Position numbers and translations under genes: made by a program. From a bacterium (GTDB taxonomy: Bacteria; Vulcanimicrobiota; Vulcanimicrobiia; Vulcanimicrobiales; Vulcanimicrobiaceae): a stretch of 64,000 bases of DNA. The notes below the pieces were generated by a model. It saw only the letters and a program-made list of their open reading frames with translations, did not search any database and was not told where the DNA came from. Shown here piece by piece: positions 28,516 through 37,438 of the stretch. The DNA is taken from the NCBI GenBank assembly GCA_021778415.1, contig JAJYCL010000001.1:165469-229468 (forward strand), written 5' to 3'. How positions within the stretch are numbered: the stretch's first letter is position 1; each line of letters begins with the position of its first letter.

Positions 28516-31236
28516 ATGCATGGCAACTCGCTGGCTGCGACCCGCATGGTCTGGCTGCTCTATACCGATCTCGGTACGGAGCAACCAGATCACCTGCGTT
28601 CGCAGTCCGGCGCGTTCGATGAGATCGCGCGAGGCCTCGTTGAGTCGGGCACCGCAATTCTCATTTCCTCAAGTGCGCATACGCGTGAATTGGCCTTCGA
28701 TGATATCGCTTCACTATTACGAGGCGTCCTAACGCTCTATCGAGCGTCGAAACGGGCCTGCGACCGTTCTCAACGCCATTGCGTTCGCATGGCAGTCCAC
28801 GCCGGAATCGCACATGATCGCAACGGAAAGCTTGAAGGACCTTCGCTCACTCGTGCCGTTCGCTTGCGAGCAATTGCAAACGACGGACAGATTCTCTTTT
28901 CGGGTAGCGCGCACGATCTCGCACTTGGGAATTTGCCGGCGGGAATCGCCTTACGCAGCCTCGGTTCACACCGCCTAAAAGAAATCGCATCACCCGAGCG
29001 CATCTATCAATTAGTAGCTCCGGATTTAAGCGAAAATTTCCCACCGTTACGAACTCCAAGTGCAGTACCGAACAATCTTATCGTTCCGACCTCGAATTTT
29101 ATCGGAAGATCAGCTGAAATCCGCAGAGTCGCCGATTCCTTGGCGAGCGAACGCCTCATTACGTTAGCTGGCCCCGGAGGCGTTGGCAAAACGCGACTCG
29201 CAACGGTTATCGCGGCCAATGCGCTCTCGCACTTTCCCGACGGCGTATGGATGGTCGAACTGGCTCCTTTTCATGATATTAGTTCCGTTCCATCGATACT
29301 CGCATTCCATTTCGGTGTTCGAAATATCGGAGATAGGCCGCTCATCGATGCCGTTATCGATACGATGCGCAACAAACGTGCGCTGCTAGTATTCGACAAT
29401 TGCGAGCATCTCATCACCGATCTTAAACCGATCATTAGCACCATCATCGCAGAAGCGGCCGACGTTCGAGTCATGACGACAACGCGCACAGCTCTCGGCC
29501 TTGATGGGGAGTGTGTCGAACGAATCGGGTCGTTGCGTCTACCTCCGCTCTCCGAAAAAACGCAGACGTCATTAGAACGCTATGATTCCGTGGCCCTTTT
29601 TATCGACCGGGCAAAAGCCATTCGTGCGGACCTTCAAATAACATCCGATTCATTAGAAATCATAGCCCGCATTTGCCGACGCCTCGACGGGATTCCACTC
29701 GCAATAGAACTGGCAGCCGCACGAATTTCAGCATTCGAACTCGATGAGATCGAAAGCATGTTAGCGCGACGCTTTGAATTGCTGGTCTCCGACGATACAA
29801 CCATGACAGCCCGGCAGCAAACACTGCGCGGGCTCATCGATTGGAGTTTCGCGCTTCTCTCCGCAGAGCAGCGCCGAATATTCACAACCATTTCCATTTT
29901 TGTCGGCACATTCGGACTTGATGACGTCCGCGAAATTTGCGCTACCGCTTCGGACGATACGGCAACGACACTCGCCGCACTCGTAGACCGTTCGCTTGTG
30001 GTGGGGGAATTCGATGACGATATCGCCGAAATTCGCTACCATCTCCTTGAGTCGACTCGCGAATATGGCATGGAGCAACTTAAAACACTAGGCGAGCTAC
30101 AATCGCTCGAACTCCGCCATGCTCGCCACTATGCGCGCGTGGCTGGAGAACACGAGCGGAGGCGCTCGCAAACCCCGCTTTCTGCGTGGCTTCAGCGCGT
30201 TGAACGCGATTACGAAAATTTCGCGGTGGCCATCAATCGTGCGACCGATCATAACGAAAGCGAGACTGCGGCAAAAATAATCTGTCGTCTACGTGAATAC
30301 TGGCCGTCTTGTCGGCCGGACGATTGCCGCCGATTACTTACCTCCGTCCTTAAAAACGCCGCGCATCTCGACACTGCGACGCTCGCCGACCTCTGGCTCA
30401 CCGACGCACTTCTTGCCAATCGTCTTCGGGACGATCGCAAAACGCTGGAAAGCAGCATCGTCGCCATCGCGTATTATGAATCGGGCAAAGTAAAATCGCG
30501 CGGCCACGTCAGTGCATTACGCATGCGATCTTTTGCACGAACGATGATGGGGGACATCGATCTCGCCGAGGCAGACGCACATGCGGCAATCGCCCTCGGC
30601 ACCGAGATCGGCGACGAACGCGAATCCAGCCGTGCGCGCGTACAATTAGCGCAGGCATTGCTGGCTCGCGGCGAATATGCTCGGGCAGCAGCGATCTTAC
30701 GCGAATCGGTCGATACCGCGCGACGCATGGGAGAGCGTATCGATGTTATTCTCCAAGATCTTGCCGAATCCGAATTTTGGTCGGGCAACGTCAGCGCGGC
30801 AATCGAAACCATCCAGCAATCGATTAGAATAACTCTGGATGACGACCCGTCGGCAATGCCGATAGGTTCCTACGTCAATCTTGCGGCCTATCTTATTTCC
30901 TTGGACCGATATGAAGACGCACGAATTCCAGCGAGAGAATCGCTACGCATGAGCTTAATTATCGGACACCGCTACGTCATTGCCGTGGCAACCATGCACT
31001 TGGCGGCAATAGCTCTGGCCCTAGGGGATACCGAACGGGGAGCACGCCTTGTCGGGTTTAGTGATGCACTCCATGCGATAATCGATCAGCAACGAGAGCA
31101 AACCGAGGCAATGGAACGCGCGCGCATTGGAACGATTCTCGATGCATCACTGTCTAAAGAGCAACAAGATACGTATTTTCGTCTCGGAGCGACTATGACC
31201 GACGATGCGGCCGTAGATTTTGCCCTTGCGGTGTAG
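28516..31236 (+). CDS. Degenerate class III cyclase domain fused to STAND ATPase and TPR-like repeats
   Basis: 906 residues. Residues about 11-170 follow the class III nucleotide-cyclase domain of AfsR/LuxR-like regulators, with VRMAVHAGIAHDRNGKLEGPSLTRAVRLR and SLGSHRLKEIASPERIYQL. The first metal site TD-x-GST is replaced by TDLGTEQ (17-23), and the second-aspartate segment (normally GDG-x-x-x-x-F) is lost. The domain is therefore probably a sensor or dimer module, not an enzyme. STAND Walker A is GPGGVGKT (219-226), Walker B LLVFDNCEHL (about 294), and TPR-like helices fill about 520-880. lpd ends 11 bases upstream and lipB starts 3 bases downstream. Confidence 0.87.
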   Translation: MHGNSLAATRMVWLLYTDLGTEQPDHLRSQSGAFDEIARGLVESGTAILISSSAHTRELAFDDIASLLRGVLTLYRASKRACDRSQRHCVRMAVHAGIAHDRNGKLEGPSLTRAVRLRAIANDGQILFSGSAHDLALGNLPAGIALRSLGSHRLKEIASPERIYQLVAPDLSENFPPLRTPSAVPNNLIVPTSNFIGRSAEIRRVADSLASERLITLAGPGGVGKTRLATVIAANALSHFPDGVWMVELAPFHDISSVPSILAFHFGVRNIGDRPLIDAVIDTMRNKRALLVFDNCEHLITDLKPIISTIIAEAADVRVMTTTRTALGLDGECVERIGSLRLPPLSEKTQTSLERYDSVALFIDRAKAIRADLQITSDSLEIIARICRRLDGIPLAIELAAARISAFELDEIESMLARRFELLVSDDTTMTARQQTLRGLIDWSFALLSAEQRRIFTTISIFVGTFGLDDVREICATASDDTATTLAALVDRSLVVGEFDDDIAEIRYHLLESTREYGMEQLKTLGELQSLELRHARHYARVAGEHERRRSQTPLSAWLQRVERDYENFAVAINRATDHNESETAAKIICRLREYWPSCRPDDCRRLLTSVLKNAAHLDTATLADLWLTDALLANRLRDDRKTLESSIVAIAYYESGKVKSRGHVSALRMRSFARTMMGDIDLAEADAHAAIALGTEIGDERESSRARVQLAQALLARGEYARAAAILRESVDTARRMGERIDVILQDLAESEFWSGNVSAAIETIQQSIRITLDDDPSAMPIGSYVNLAAYLISLDRYEDARIPARESLRMSLIIGHRYVIAVATMHLAAIALALGDTERGARLVGFSDALHAIIDQQREQTEAMERARIGTILDASLSKEQQDTYFRLGATMTDDAAVDFALAV

Positions 31237-31239
31237 AGC

Positions 31240-31914
31240 ATGGATGTAGATTTGATCGACCTCGGGCGTCGCGACTATCGTAGCGTTTGGGATTTGCAAC
31301 ATTCGCTACATTCGGCTGTCGTCGACGGGAAGGGCAACGACACGTGGATTCTCGTCGAGCATGATCCGGTCATCACGCTCGGTCGCCAAGCGAAGCGAAA
31401 TAACGTTCTTCTTCCTGAGGAGACCCTGGCCGCACGAGGCATCGATGTGGTCGCAATCGAGCGCGGCGGGGATGTCACCTATCATGGCCCAGGACAACTC
31501 GTTGTCTATCCCATTCGAAAGCTTGAGCGATTTCGTGAAGTGGTCCCACTTGTGCGTTCTCTGGAAGAAGCCGTGATTGCAACTTGTCGTGAGTTCGCTA
31601 TTGACGCCGCCAGGTGGAGCGAGCATGCCGGCGTCTGGGTGGGGCGCGATCAAATCTGTGCCATTGGCCTCGCGGTGCAAAAAATGGTGAGTCTGCACGG
31701 CATCGCGTTAAACGTATCGACCGCCTTAAATTACGACTCGCTCATTAACCCGTGCGGACTTTTCGACCGCGGCATCACGTCGCTCAGCGCTCAAACCGGC
31801 CGGATTATCGGACTCGACGAAGCCAAAGCAGCGCTCCTGCCACAGCTTGAGCGCGTCTTCGCTATTCATTTTCGCCCCATGCCGACTCCGGTGGTATCCT
31901 CAGGGCCGCCCTGA
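31240..31914 (+). CDS. lipB: Octanoyl-[ACP]:protein octanoyltransferase LipB, variant active site
   Basis: A 224-residue LipB with the family block RGGDVTYHGPGQLVVYPI (75-92). The acyl-carrying cysteine Cys172 is in LINPCGL and the LHGIALNVS block is at 152-160. It transfers octanoate from ACP to lipoyl domains. The catalytic lysine of the Cys/Lys dyad normally precedes (V/I)-x-x-(I/L)G in the ...KIxxIG motif. Here that residue is Gln138 (GRDQICAIG, codon CAA), although Lys148 lies ten residues on. It starts 3 bases after the STAND gene and ends 5 bases before lipA. Confidence 0.92.
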   Translation: MDVDLIDLGRRDYRSVWDLQHSLHSAVVDGKGNDTWILVEHDPVITLGRQAKRNNVLLPEETLAARGIDVVAIERGGDVTYHGPGQLVVYPIRKLERFREVVPLVRSLEEAVIATCREFAIDAARWSEHAGVWVGRDQICAIGLAVQKMVSLHGIALNVSTALNYDSLINPCGLFDRGITSLSAQTGRIIGLDEAKAALLPQLERVFAIHFRPMPTPVVSSGPP

Positions 31915-31915
31915 G
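31899..31915 (+). promoter_or_regulatory. Small palindrome at the lipB/lipA junction
   Basis: CTCAGGG-CCG-CCCTGAG, a perfect 7-base-pair stem covering the lipB stop codon and ending 4 bases before the lipA ATG. It is likely to affect lipA translation initiation or mRNA processing. No T-run follows, so it is not a terminator. Confidence 0.45.
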
Positions 31916-31919
31916 CGGT

Positions 31920-32834
31920 ATGACTGACAGAGAACCCATGAGTATCGAAATCAACCTTCTCACCGACGCCCCTCCCCGCCATTCCCGCAAGCCGGATTGG
32001 TTGCGGGTGACGTTGCCGCACGGCGACGATTACGAGCGCGTCAAAGCCAAGGTCAACACGCTCACGCTCAACACCGTGTGCAAAGAAGCGGCTTGCCCGA
32101 ACCTCGCGGAATGTTGGGGTGCCGGAACCGCAACGATCATGATTCTCGGCGACACGTGTACGCGCGGCTGTCGCTTCTGCAACGTTAAGACCGGCAATCC
32201 TCGGGGCATTGTCGATTGGATGGAACCGCGGCGCGTGGCCGACGCAGTCAAGGATCTCGGCTGGACCTACTTGGTTTTGACTGCAGTCGACCGCGATGAT
32301 CTTGCCGACGGAGGCGCACTCATTTTCGCCGACACTGTGCGCGCAATTCACGAGACTAATCCGAATGCTCGCGTTGAAATTCTTTCCGGAGATTACCGCG
32401 GAGATGTCAACGCGTTGGATATTGTCCTTGATGCAAAGCCCGATGTCTTTGCCCACAATCTCGAAACCGTTGCACGTCTATCACCGCGAGTACGCGACAA
32501 ACGTGCATCATACGAGCAGTCCCTGCGCATTCTCGACCACGCTAAAAAACGTGCGCCGGAACGATTCACCAAGACCTCCATCATGCTAGGTCTCGGCGAA
32601 GAGCTCCAGGAACTCGAAAAAACGATGGATGACGCTCGCTCGGTGGGAGTGGACATTTTCACCATGGGCCAGTATCTCCAGCCTTCGAAGAAGCATCTTC
32701 CGGTCGTCCGCTTTATCCCGCCGGCGGAATTTGAAGAAGTAGGATCGCTTGCTCGCTCAAAAGGTTTCCACCAAGTGGTATCGAGCCCGCTTTCACGATC
32801 TTCTTACCATGCGGAGCAAGCGTTTACGAAGTAA
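31920..32834 (+). CDS. lipA: Lipoyl synthase
   Basis: A 304-residue radical-SAM enzyme with both clusters. The auxiliary cluster motif is Cys54-x4-Cys59-x5-Cys65 (CKEAACPNLAEC), the radical-SAM motif is Cys80-x3-Cys84-x2-Cys87 (CTRGCRFC), and the C-terminal RSSYHAEQ supplies the serine ligand. It inserts two sulfurs into protein-bound octanoate made by LipB. ATG 31938 (MSIEINLL) is an alternative start. It is the last gene of the STAND-lpd-STAND-lipB-lipA run. Confidence 0.97.
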   Translation: MTDREPMSIEINLLTDAPPRHSRKPDWLRVTLPHGDDYERVKAKVNTLTLNTVCKEAACPNLAECWGAGTATIMILGDTCTRGCRFCNVKTGNPRGIVDWMEPRRVADAVKDLGWTYLVLTAVDRDDLADGGALIFADTVRAIHETNPNARVEILSGDYRGDVNALDIVLDAKPDVFAHNLETVARLSPRVRDKRASYEQSLRILDHAKKRAPERFTKTSIMLGLGEELQELEKTMDDARSVGVDIFTMGQYLQPSKKHLPVVRFIPPAEFEEVGSLARSKGFHQVVSSPLSRSSYHAEQAFTK

Positions 32835-32858
32835 ATCGCGAACGCCCGGCGCACCCTT

Positions 32859-35800
32859 ATGACGAAATTTTTTCTGACCCGCCCGATATTCGCCGCCGTC
32901 TGCTCTCTCATCGTCCTCATTGCCGGCCTAATCGCGATCCCTACATTACCTGTTGCCCAGTATCCGCAGATCGCACCACCGACGGTTACCGTGAATGCGG
33001 CCTACATCGGTGCGAGTCCGGAAGCCGTTGAAACATCGGTAACGATTCCGCTTGAACAAGCGATCAACGGTGTTCAAGGCCTCCGTTACATCTCGTCATC
33101 AAGTGCGCAAGGCGGCGTACAAATCACCTGTACCTTTAACTTAGGTACCGATCTCGATATCGCTGCAACAGATGTGCAAAATGCCGTCCAGTCGGCCCTT
33201 GGCCGACTCCCGAGCGCGGTCATTCAAACGGGCGTTACCGTCAGCAAATCGGCCAACGCTTTCGTCATGGGCTATGCACTACAATCGGACTCGTCGAAGT
33301 ACGATGCACTGTATCTGAACAACTACGCCGATCTCAATATCGTTAACGATCTCAAACGCATCCCCGGCGTTTCCAACGTGCAGATTTTCGGACAGCGTCG
33401 CTACGCGATGCGCATTTGGATCAATCCGCAGGCACTCGCCGCTCGTGGCCTGGCGATAACCGATGTTATCGCCGCCCTACAAGAACAGAACGTCCAGGTT
33501 GCAGCCGGAACCATTGGCGGCACGCCGCAAAATTCCGATCAACCCTATACGTACACGGTCAATGCATTCGGTCGTCTCGGCGATCCGGCACAATTTCGCA
33601 ACATCATCTTGAGGAACGATCCGCAAGGCGGGTTCACTCGGCTCGGCGACGTCGCTCGGATCGAACTTGGAGCTGAAGATTATTCCAGCTATCTGCGATT
33701 CGACGGCAATCAAAATGCGACAGGGTTCGGCGTCATTCAGCTTCCTTCGGCGAACGCGCTGAGTGTCGCAAATGCAGTAAAAGCGCGCATGGCCGAACTC
33801 GCCAAATCGTTTCCGCCGGGAGTCCACGCGAAAATCGCTTTTAACGCCACGGATTTCGTCTTTGAATCAATCAAGGACGTTGTTATTACGCTCGTTGTGG
33901 CAATTCTACTCGTCGTTCTCGTCATCTTTATCTTCTTGCAAGATGCTCGTGCGACGCTCATTCCGGCGGCCACGATTCCGATTTCACTGATCGGAACATT
34001 TTTTATCATGAAGCTGGCGGGTTTCACGATCAATACTGTCACGCTCTTCGGACTCACGCTCGCGACCGGGCTCGTCGTCGATGATGCAATCGTCGTCATT
34101 GAAAATATCGCGCGGTTCAATTCCGAACACAAAATGAAGGGCATCGAGGGTGCCGCAGCTGCGATGGCGGAAATCCAAAGTGCGATTGTCGCATCTTCGA
34201 TCGTCTTGCTCGCCGTCTTTATTCCGGTTGGATTTTTTCCGGGGACAACCGGGCAGCTCTACAAACAATTTGCACTGACGATCTCAGCTTCGATTTCAAT
34301 CTCGCTCTTTGCAGCGCTCACATTGGCCCCCGTACTTACGGCAAAACTCCTGACCGGAGACGGCATCGAGAGCACGCACGGCTTCTTCGGACTATTCAAT
34401 CGCTATAACAATCGTTTTCGAGGCTGGTACCGCGCAACGTTACCCAAACTTATCCGCAGTCGCGGCCTCGTCGTCGGCATATTCATCGCAGCTCTCGGAG
34501 TAACCGGCTTCTTATTTACGTCCACTCCAACAGGCTTTATACCGGCGGAAGATCAGGGCTTCCTCATCTTTATTGTGCAGGCACCTGAAGGATCGTCGCT
34601 TGCCCAGGAACATGCGATTGCCGTCAAGGCGGAAAACCTTATTCGCAAGACCGCTGGGGTAGCCGATGTCTTTGATATCGGCGGATTCAGTTTTGCCGGA
34701 TCCGCTCCCAATCGCGGCATCATGTTTGTTCGCCTTAAGCCGTGGTCGCAACGCACATCATTCTTTGAGAGCCCAACAGGCATATTGTACGCCGGTCCAA
34801 ATGCCCTCATGCCGAAATTTGCCAAACAGATTCCGCAGGCATTGGTACTCGGATTTAATCCTCCAGCCATCAACGGCGTAGGGAGCTTCGGCGGTTTTCA
34901 GTTCGAACTCGAAGACCGGGGCAATGTCGGTCTCGATAAACTGATGCAAACCGTGTACGGTTATGAAGCCCTGGGCAATAAGCCGGGTGGACCGCTTACT
35001 CAAGTATTCACCCAGTTCAGCAACAATTCGCCGCAATTACAACTTCATTTTAATCGTAATCGCATCAAGGCAGCGGGTATCAATCTTGGCGATTTGTTTA
35101 CGACGCTCCAAGCGAATCTCGGCTCCGTCTACGTGAACGATTTCAATTACCTGGCTCGTTCGTATCGCGTCTACGTTCAAGCCGATACGCCATACCGAGA
35201 TCGCGTTGCGTCGTTACAGAATCTCTATGTGCGATCGGCCGCCGGAGGCATTTCTCCGGTCGCAAGCTTAGTCGATGCCAAGCTCGTACAAACTGCGCCT
35301 GTCATCACCCATTACAATCTCTATCGTTCCATTGAGATCGACGGCAGTGCAGCGAGCGGCTACGGAACCGGTCAAGCAATTTCGGCAATGGAGGCACTCG
35401 CAAAGAAACTGGATCCGGCGGGGGTTAGCTATGAGTGGACGGGCCTCTCACTTGATGAAATTCAAGCGGGCGCGCAATCGACGCTCATCTTTGCCCTCGG
35501 CATCATCTTCGTCTTTCTGATTCTCTCGGCGCAATATGAGAGCTTTATCGACCCGTTCATTGTGATCTTAGCGGTGCCGGCTGCACTTCTCGGCGCGCTG
35601 CTCTTTATGAACTTCCGTCTGTTTATGGGTCACGCCGGTTTTCCGTGGATATTGCTCCTGGGCAATCCGTCGCTCTCGCAAGATGCCTACGCGCAAGTGG
35701 GCTATGTCATGCTCATCGGTCTTGCCAGCAAAAGCGCAATTCTTATCGTCGAGTTCGCGAATCAACAAATTAAGGCTGGCGCCGATGTCGTTACGGCGGC

Positions 35801-36062
35801 GCTGCGCGCGGCGCAAACGCGGTTGCGTCCTATTCTTATGACCTCCATTGCCTTTATTATCGCCGTCGTGCCGCTTGTTGCCGCCTCCGGTGCGGGTAGC
35901 GGAGCACGGCAATCGCTCGGCACAGTCGTCTTTGGCGGAATGGTGATTTCGACCGTCCTCAACTTGGCAATCACTCCGGTACTCTATGTCATTATCAAGG
36001 GCGCCGAATTGCAGGCGAAAAAACGCCGAGCGGAGCGCAAAGCAAAAGCGATTGCGCGATAG
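32859..36062 (+). CDS. RND efflux pump inner-membrane transporter (HAE1/AcrB family)
   Basis: A 1067-residue pump. The N-terminus FFLTRPIFAAVCSLIVLIAG and PVAQYPQIAPPTV are hallmarks of AcrB-type HAE1 pumps. The proton-relay Asp pair lies in ATGLVVDDAIVVIENIAR (about 400-420) and the relay Lys in GLASKSAILIVEFANQ (about 955). Two porter/docking domains flank the expected twelve helices. No adaptor or TolC gene is adjacent; the adaptor and TolC-like genes at 1170-3885 belong to an ABC system. It begins 24 bases after lipA. Confidence 0.95.
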   Translation: MTKFFLTRPIFAAVCSLIVLIAGLIAIPTLPVAQYPQIAPPTVTVNAAYIGASPEAVETSVTIPLEQAINGVQGLRYISSSSAQGGVQITCTFNLGTDLDIAATDVQNAVQSALGRLPSAVIQTGVTVSKSANAFVMGYALQSDSSKYDALYLNNYADLNIVNDLKRIPGVSNVQIFGQRRYAMRIWINPQALAARGLAITDVIAALQEQNVQVAAGTIGGTPQNSDQPYTYTVNAFGRLGDPAQFRNIILRNDPQGGFTRLGDVARIELGAEDYSSYLRFDGNQNATGFGVIQLPSANALSVANAVKARMAELAKSFPPGVHAKIAFNATDFVFESIKDVVITLVVAILLVVLVIFIFLQDARATLIPAATIPISLIGTFFIMKLAGFTINTVTLFGLTLATGLVVDDAIVVIENIARFNSEHKMKGIEGAAAAMAEIQSAIVASSIVLLAVFIPVGFFPGTTGQLYKQFALTISASISISLFAALTLAPVLTAKLLTGDGIESTHGFFGLFNRYNNRFRGWYRATLPKLIRSRGLVVGIFIAALGVTGFLFTSTPTGFIPAEDQGFLIFIVQAPEGSSLAQEHAIAVKAENLIRKTAGVADVFDIGGFSFAGSAPNRGIMFVRLKPWSQRTSFFESPTGILYAGPNALMPKFAKQIPQALVLGFNPPAINGVGSFGGFQFELEDRGNVGLDKLMQTVYGYEALGNKPGGPLTQVFTQFSNNSPQLQLHFNRNRIKAAGINLGDLFTTLQANLGSVYVNDFNYLARSYRVYVQADTPYRDRVASLQNLYVRSAAGGISPVASLVDAKLVQTAPVITHYNLYRSIEIDGSAASGYGTGQAISAMEALAKKLDPAGVSYEWTGLSLDEIQAGAQSTLIFALGIIFVFLILSAQYESFIDPFIVILAVPAALLGALLFMNFRLFMGHAGFPWILLLGNPSLSQDAYAQVGYVMLIGLASKSAILIVEFANQQIKAGADVVTAALRAAQTRLRPILMTSIAFIIAVVPLVAASGAGSGARQSLGTVVFGGMVISTVLNLAITPVLYVIIKGAELQAKKRRAERKAKAIAR

Positions 36063-36069
36063 GCCAAAG

Positions 36070-36093
36070 TCTCGCTAGGTAAGCCTAGCGAGA
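36070..36093. terminator. Hairpin after the RND pump gene
   Basis: TCTCGCTAGG-TAAG-CCTAGCGAGA, a perfect 10-base-pair stem 8 bases after the stop. No T-run follows. It is a probable transcript 3' end or processing signal separating the pump from the outer-membrane protein gene. Confidence 0.6.
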
Positions 36094-36221
36094 TCGTCAA
36101 AAACAACGCTCTCCATGCGTGTTTGGTCGCAGGAATACGGGCCTCATGGACCAACTCAGCGGCTAAGCGGTCGCTGATAGTTCTAATAACCCCGACCGAC
36201 CTCAATTGGAGTACAAAACAG

Positions 36222-37421
36222 ATGCACATACGACTCGCTCGTGCGTTTGCAATCGCAGTAATGACAGCATTCGTCATTACGGCAGCGCCTGCATTCGCCG
36301 ACACAGGAGATGCGCTCGCGACACATGTCGTGAATAACGCGAATCTCGCCCTCAAAAACGCGATGAATGCGCAAAAGAAAGCTGCGCGCACCGTCGCCCA
36401 AGTCCCACCGGTAACACAAACTCCGGTCGGAACCAAACAACAGCAAGTAGTCGGATTCCCGAAGGGACTCACCTACACGCTAGATTTCTCGGTAGCAAAT
36501 GGCCTTGGAAACATTGGAAAGCACAACGGCCAATGGCTACCTGGTGGAATGGATGCCGTGTTGGGCTATGGGTTCAACCCAACGACCCGACTCGTTGCGA
36601 ACTATTATGAATTACAGCATTATCCCTACGGATTCAATAGCGGTACGGTCCCCGTCTATTTGCAAGGATTTGCCAACCCCATCGGTTGTGCTGATCTTTC
36701 CGGTGGAACCGGCCCGGGCGGCGCGTGTTCGCCTGCGAACATCGATGTCACCACCAAAGACCGCTTCTTCCTCTTGAATCTTTCGAAGCTCATTTTGCTT
36801 CCGAAGTTCCATGGAATGCGCTTGCCGTTAGTGATTACGCCGACCTACGTTGCACGCTGGTCGAAGATCGCAGCCTCGACGAGCAACAACGATGTTGTTC
36901 CGTTCCAACCAAATCCGGGGCAAATTGATAGCTTCCCGATCAATAACGTGCAGACACGTACCGCCCAATTATGGTCGGTCGCATTTACTGCACCGTTCTT
37001 GAAGACCTCGAAGATGTTTGGAACGTTCACCCTTGCGCCTGGACGCTTAAATCACCCCAATGGCGTCAACCAGAACAACACCTGGCAGCTCTATCAAATA
37101 CTTTATCTTGAGTACACGCCCGATGCGCGCACGAAGTTTTTCTTCGAGCCGCAAAGCTCGCGCGACTATCTGCCGGCAGATCCCTATCCCCAGCACCTCA
37201 TGGCCTATTTTCTCGGAGCGTCCGAGCGCATCGGCAAGGACGGTTTCGTCCAGGTCGTTCTTAACAGCGGCCAGCCGACCAACGAAGGGCAGCTAGGCGT
37301 ACAAGCAATCACCCTCGGAAATGCACTTGGGACGACGGCAACGCCGACCATCGGTGGCCTCAAAGCTACGCAAATCCAAATCCAGTTCGGCATCGGCTCG
37401 CCGAGCGTGATTCAGTTCTAG
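36222..37421 (+). CDS. Exported protein, predicted outer-membrane beta-barrel
   Basis: 399 residues from ATG 36222 (GGAG 10 bases upstream). The signal peptide spans residues 1 to about 26 (AFAIAVMTAFVITAAPAFA). A helical Ala/Asn/Lys-rich stretch follows (30-65), then alternating strands with aromatic ends (YTLDFSVANGLG, TRLVANYYELQHYPYGF, LYQILYLEYTPDARTKFFFE, IQIQFGIGSPSVIQF). The terminal Phe is typical of outer-membrane barrels recognised by BamA. No family recognised. It sits 17 bases before an SGNH-hydrolase lipoprotein gene, suggesting joint action at the cell surface (inference). Confidence 0.75.
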   Translation: MHIRLARAFAIAVMTAFVITAAPAFADTGDALATHVVNNANLALKNAMNAQKKAARTVAQVPPVTQTPVGTKQQQVVGFPKGLTYTLDFSVANGLGNIGKHNGQWLPGGMDAVLGYGFNPTTRLVANYYELQHYPYGFNSGTVPVYLQGFANPIGCADLSGGTGPGGACSPANIDVTTKDRFFLLNLSKLILLPKFHGMRLPLVITPTYVARWSKIAASTSNNDVVPFQPNPGQIDSFPINNVQTRTAQLWSVAFTAPFLKTSKMFGTFTLAPGRLNHPNGVNQNNTWQLYQILYLEYTPDARTKFFFEPQSSRDYLPADPYPQHLMAYFLGASERIGKDGFVQVVLNSGQPTNEGQLGVQAITLGNALGTTATPTIGGLKATQIQIQFGIGSPSVIQF

Positions 37422-37438
37422 GCCGAGGATAGAAAACA

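Noticed and set aside
24874..31236. STAND genes as an anti-phage defence island
   Set aside because: Neighbours are lpd, lipB and lipA, with no nuclease, protease or other effector and no mobile-element genes, so a metabolic role is more likely.
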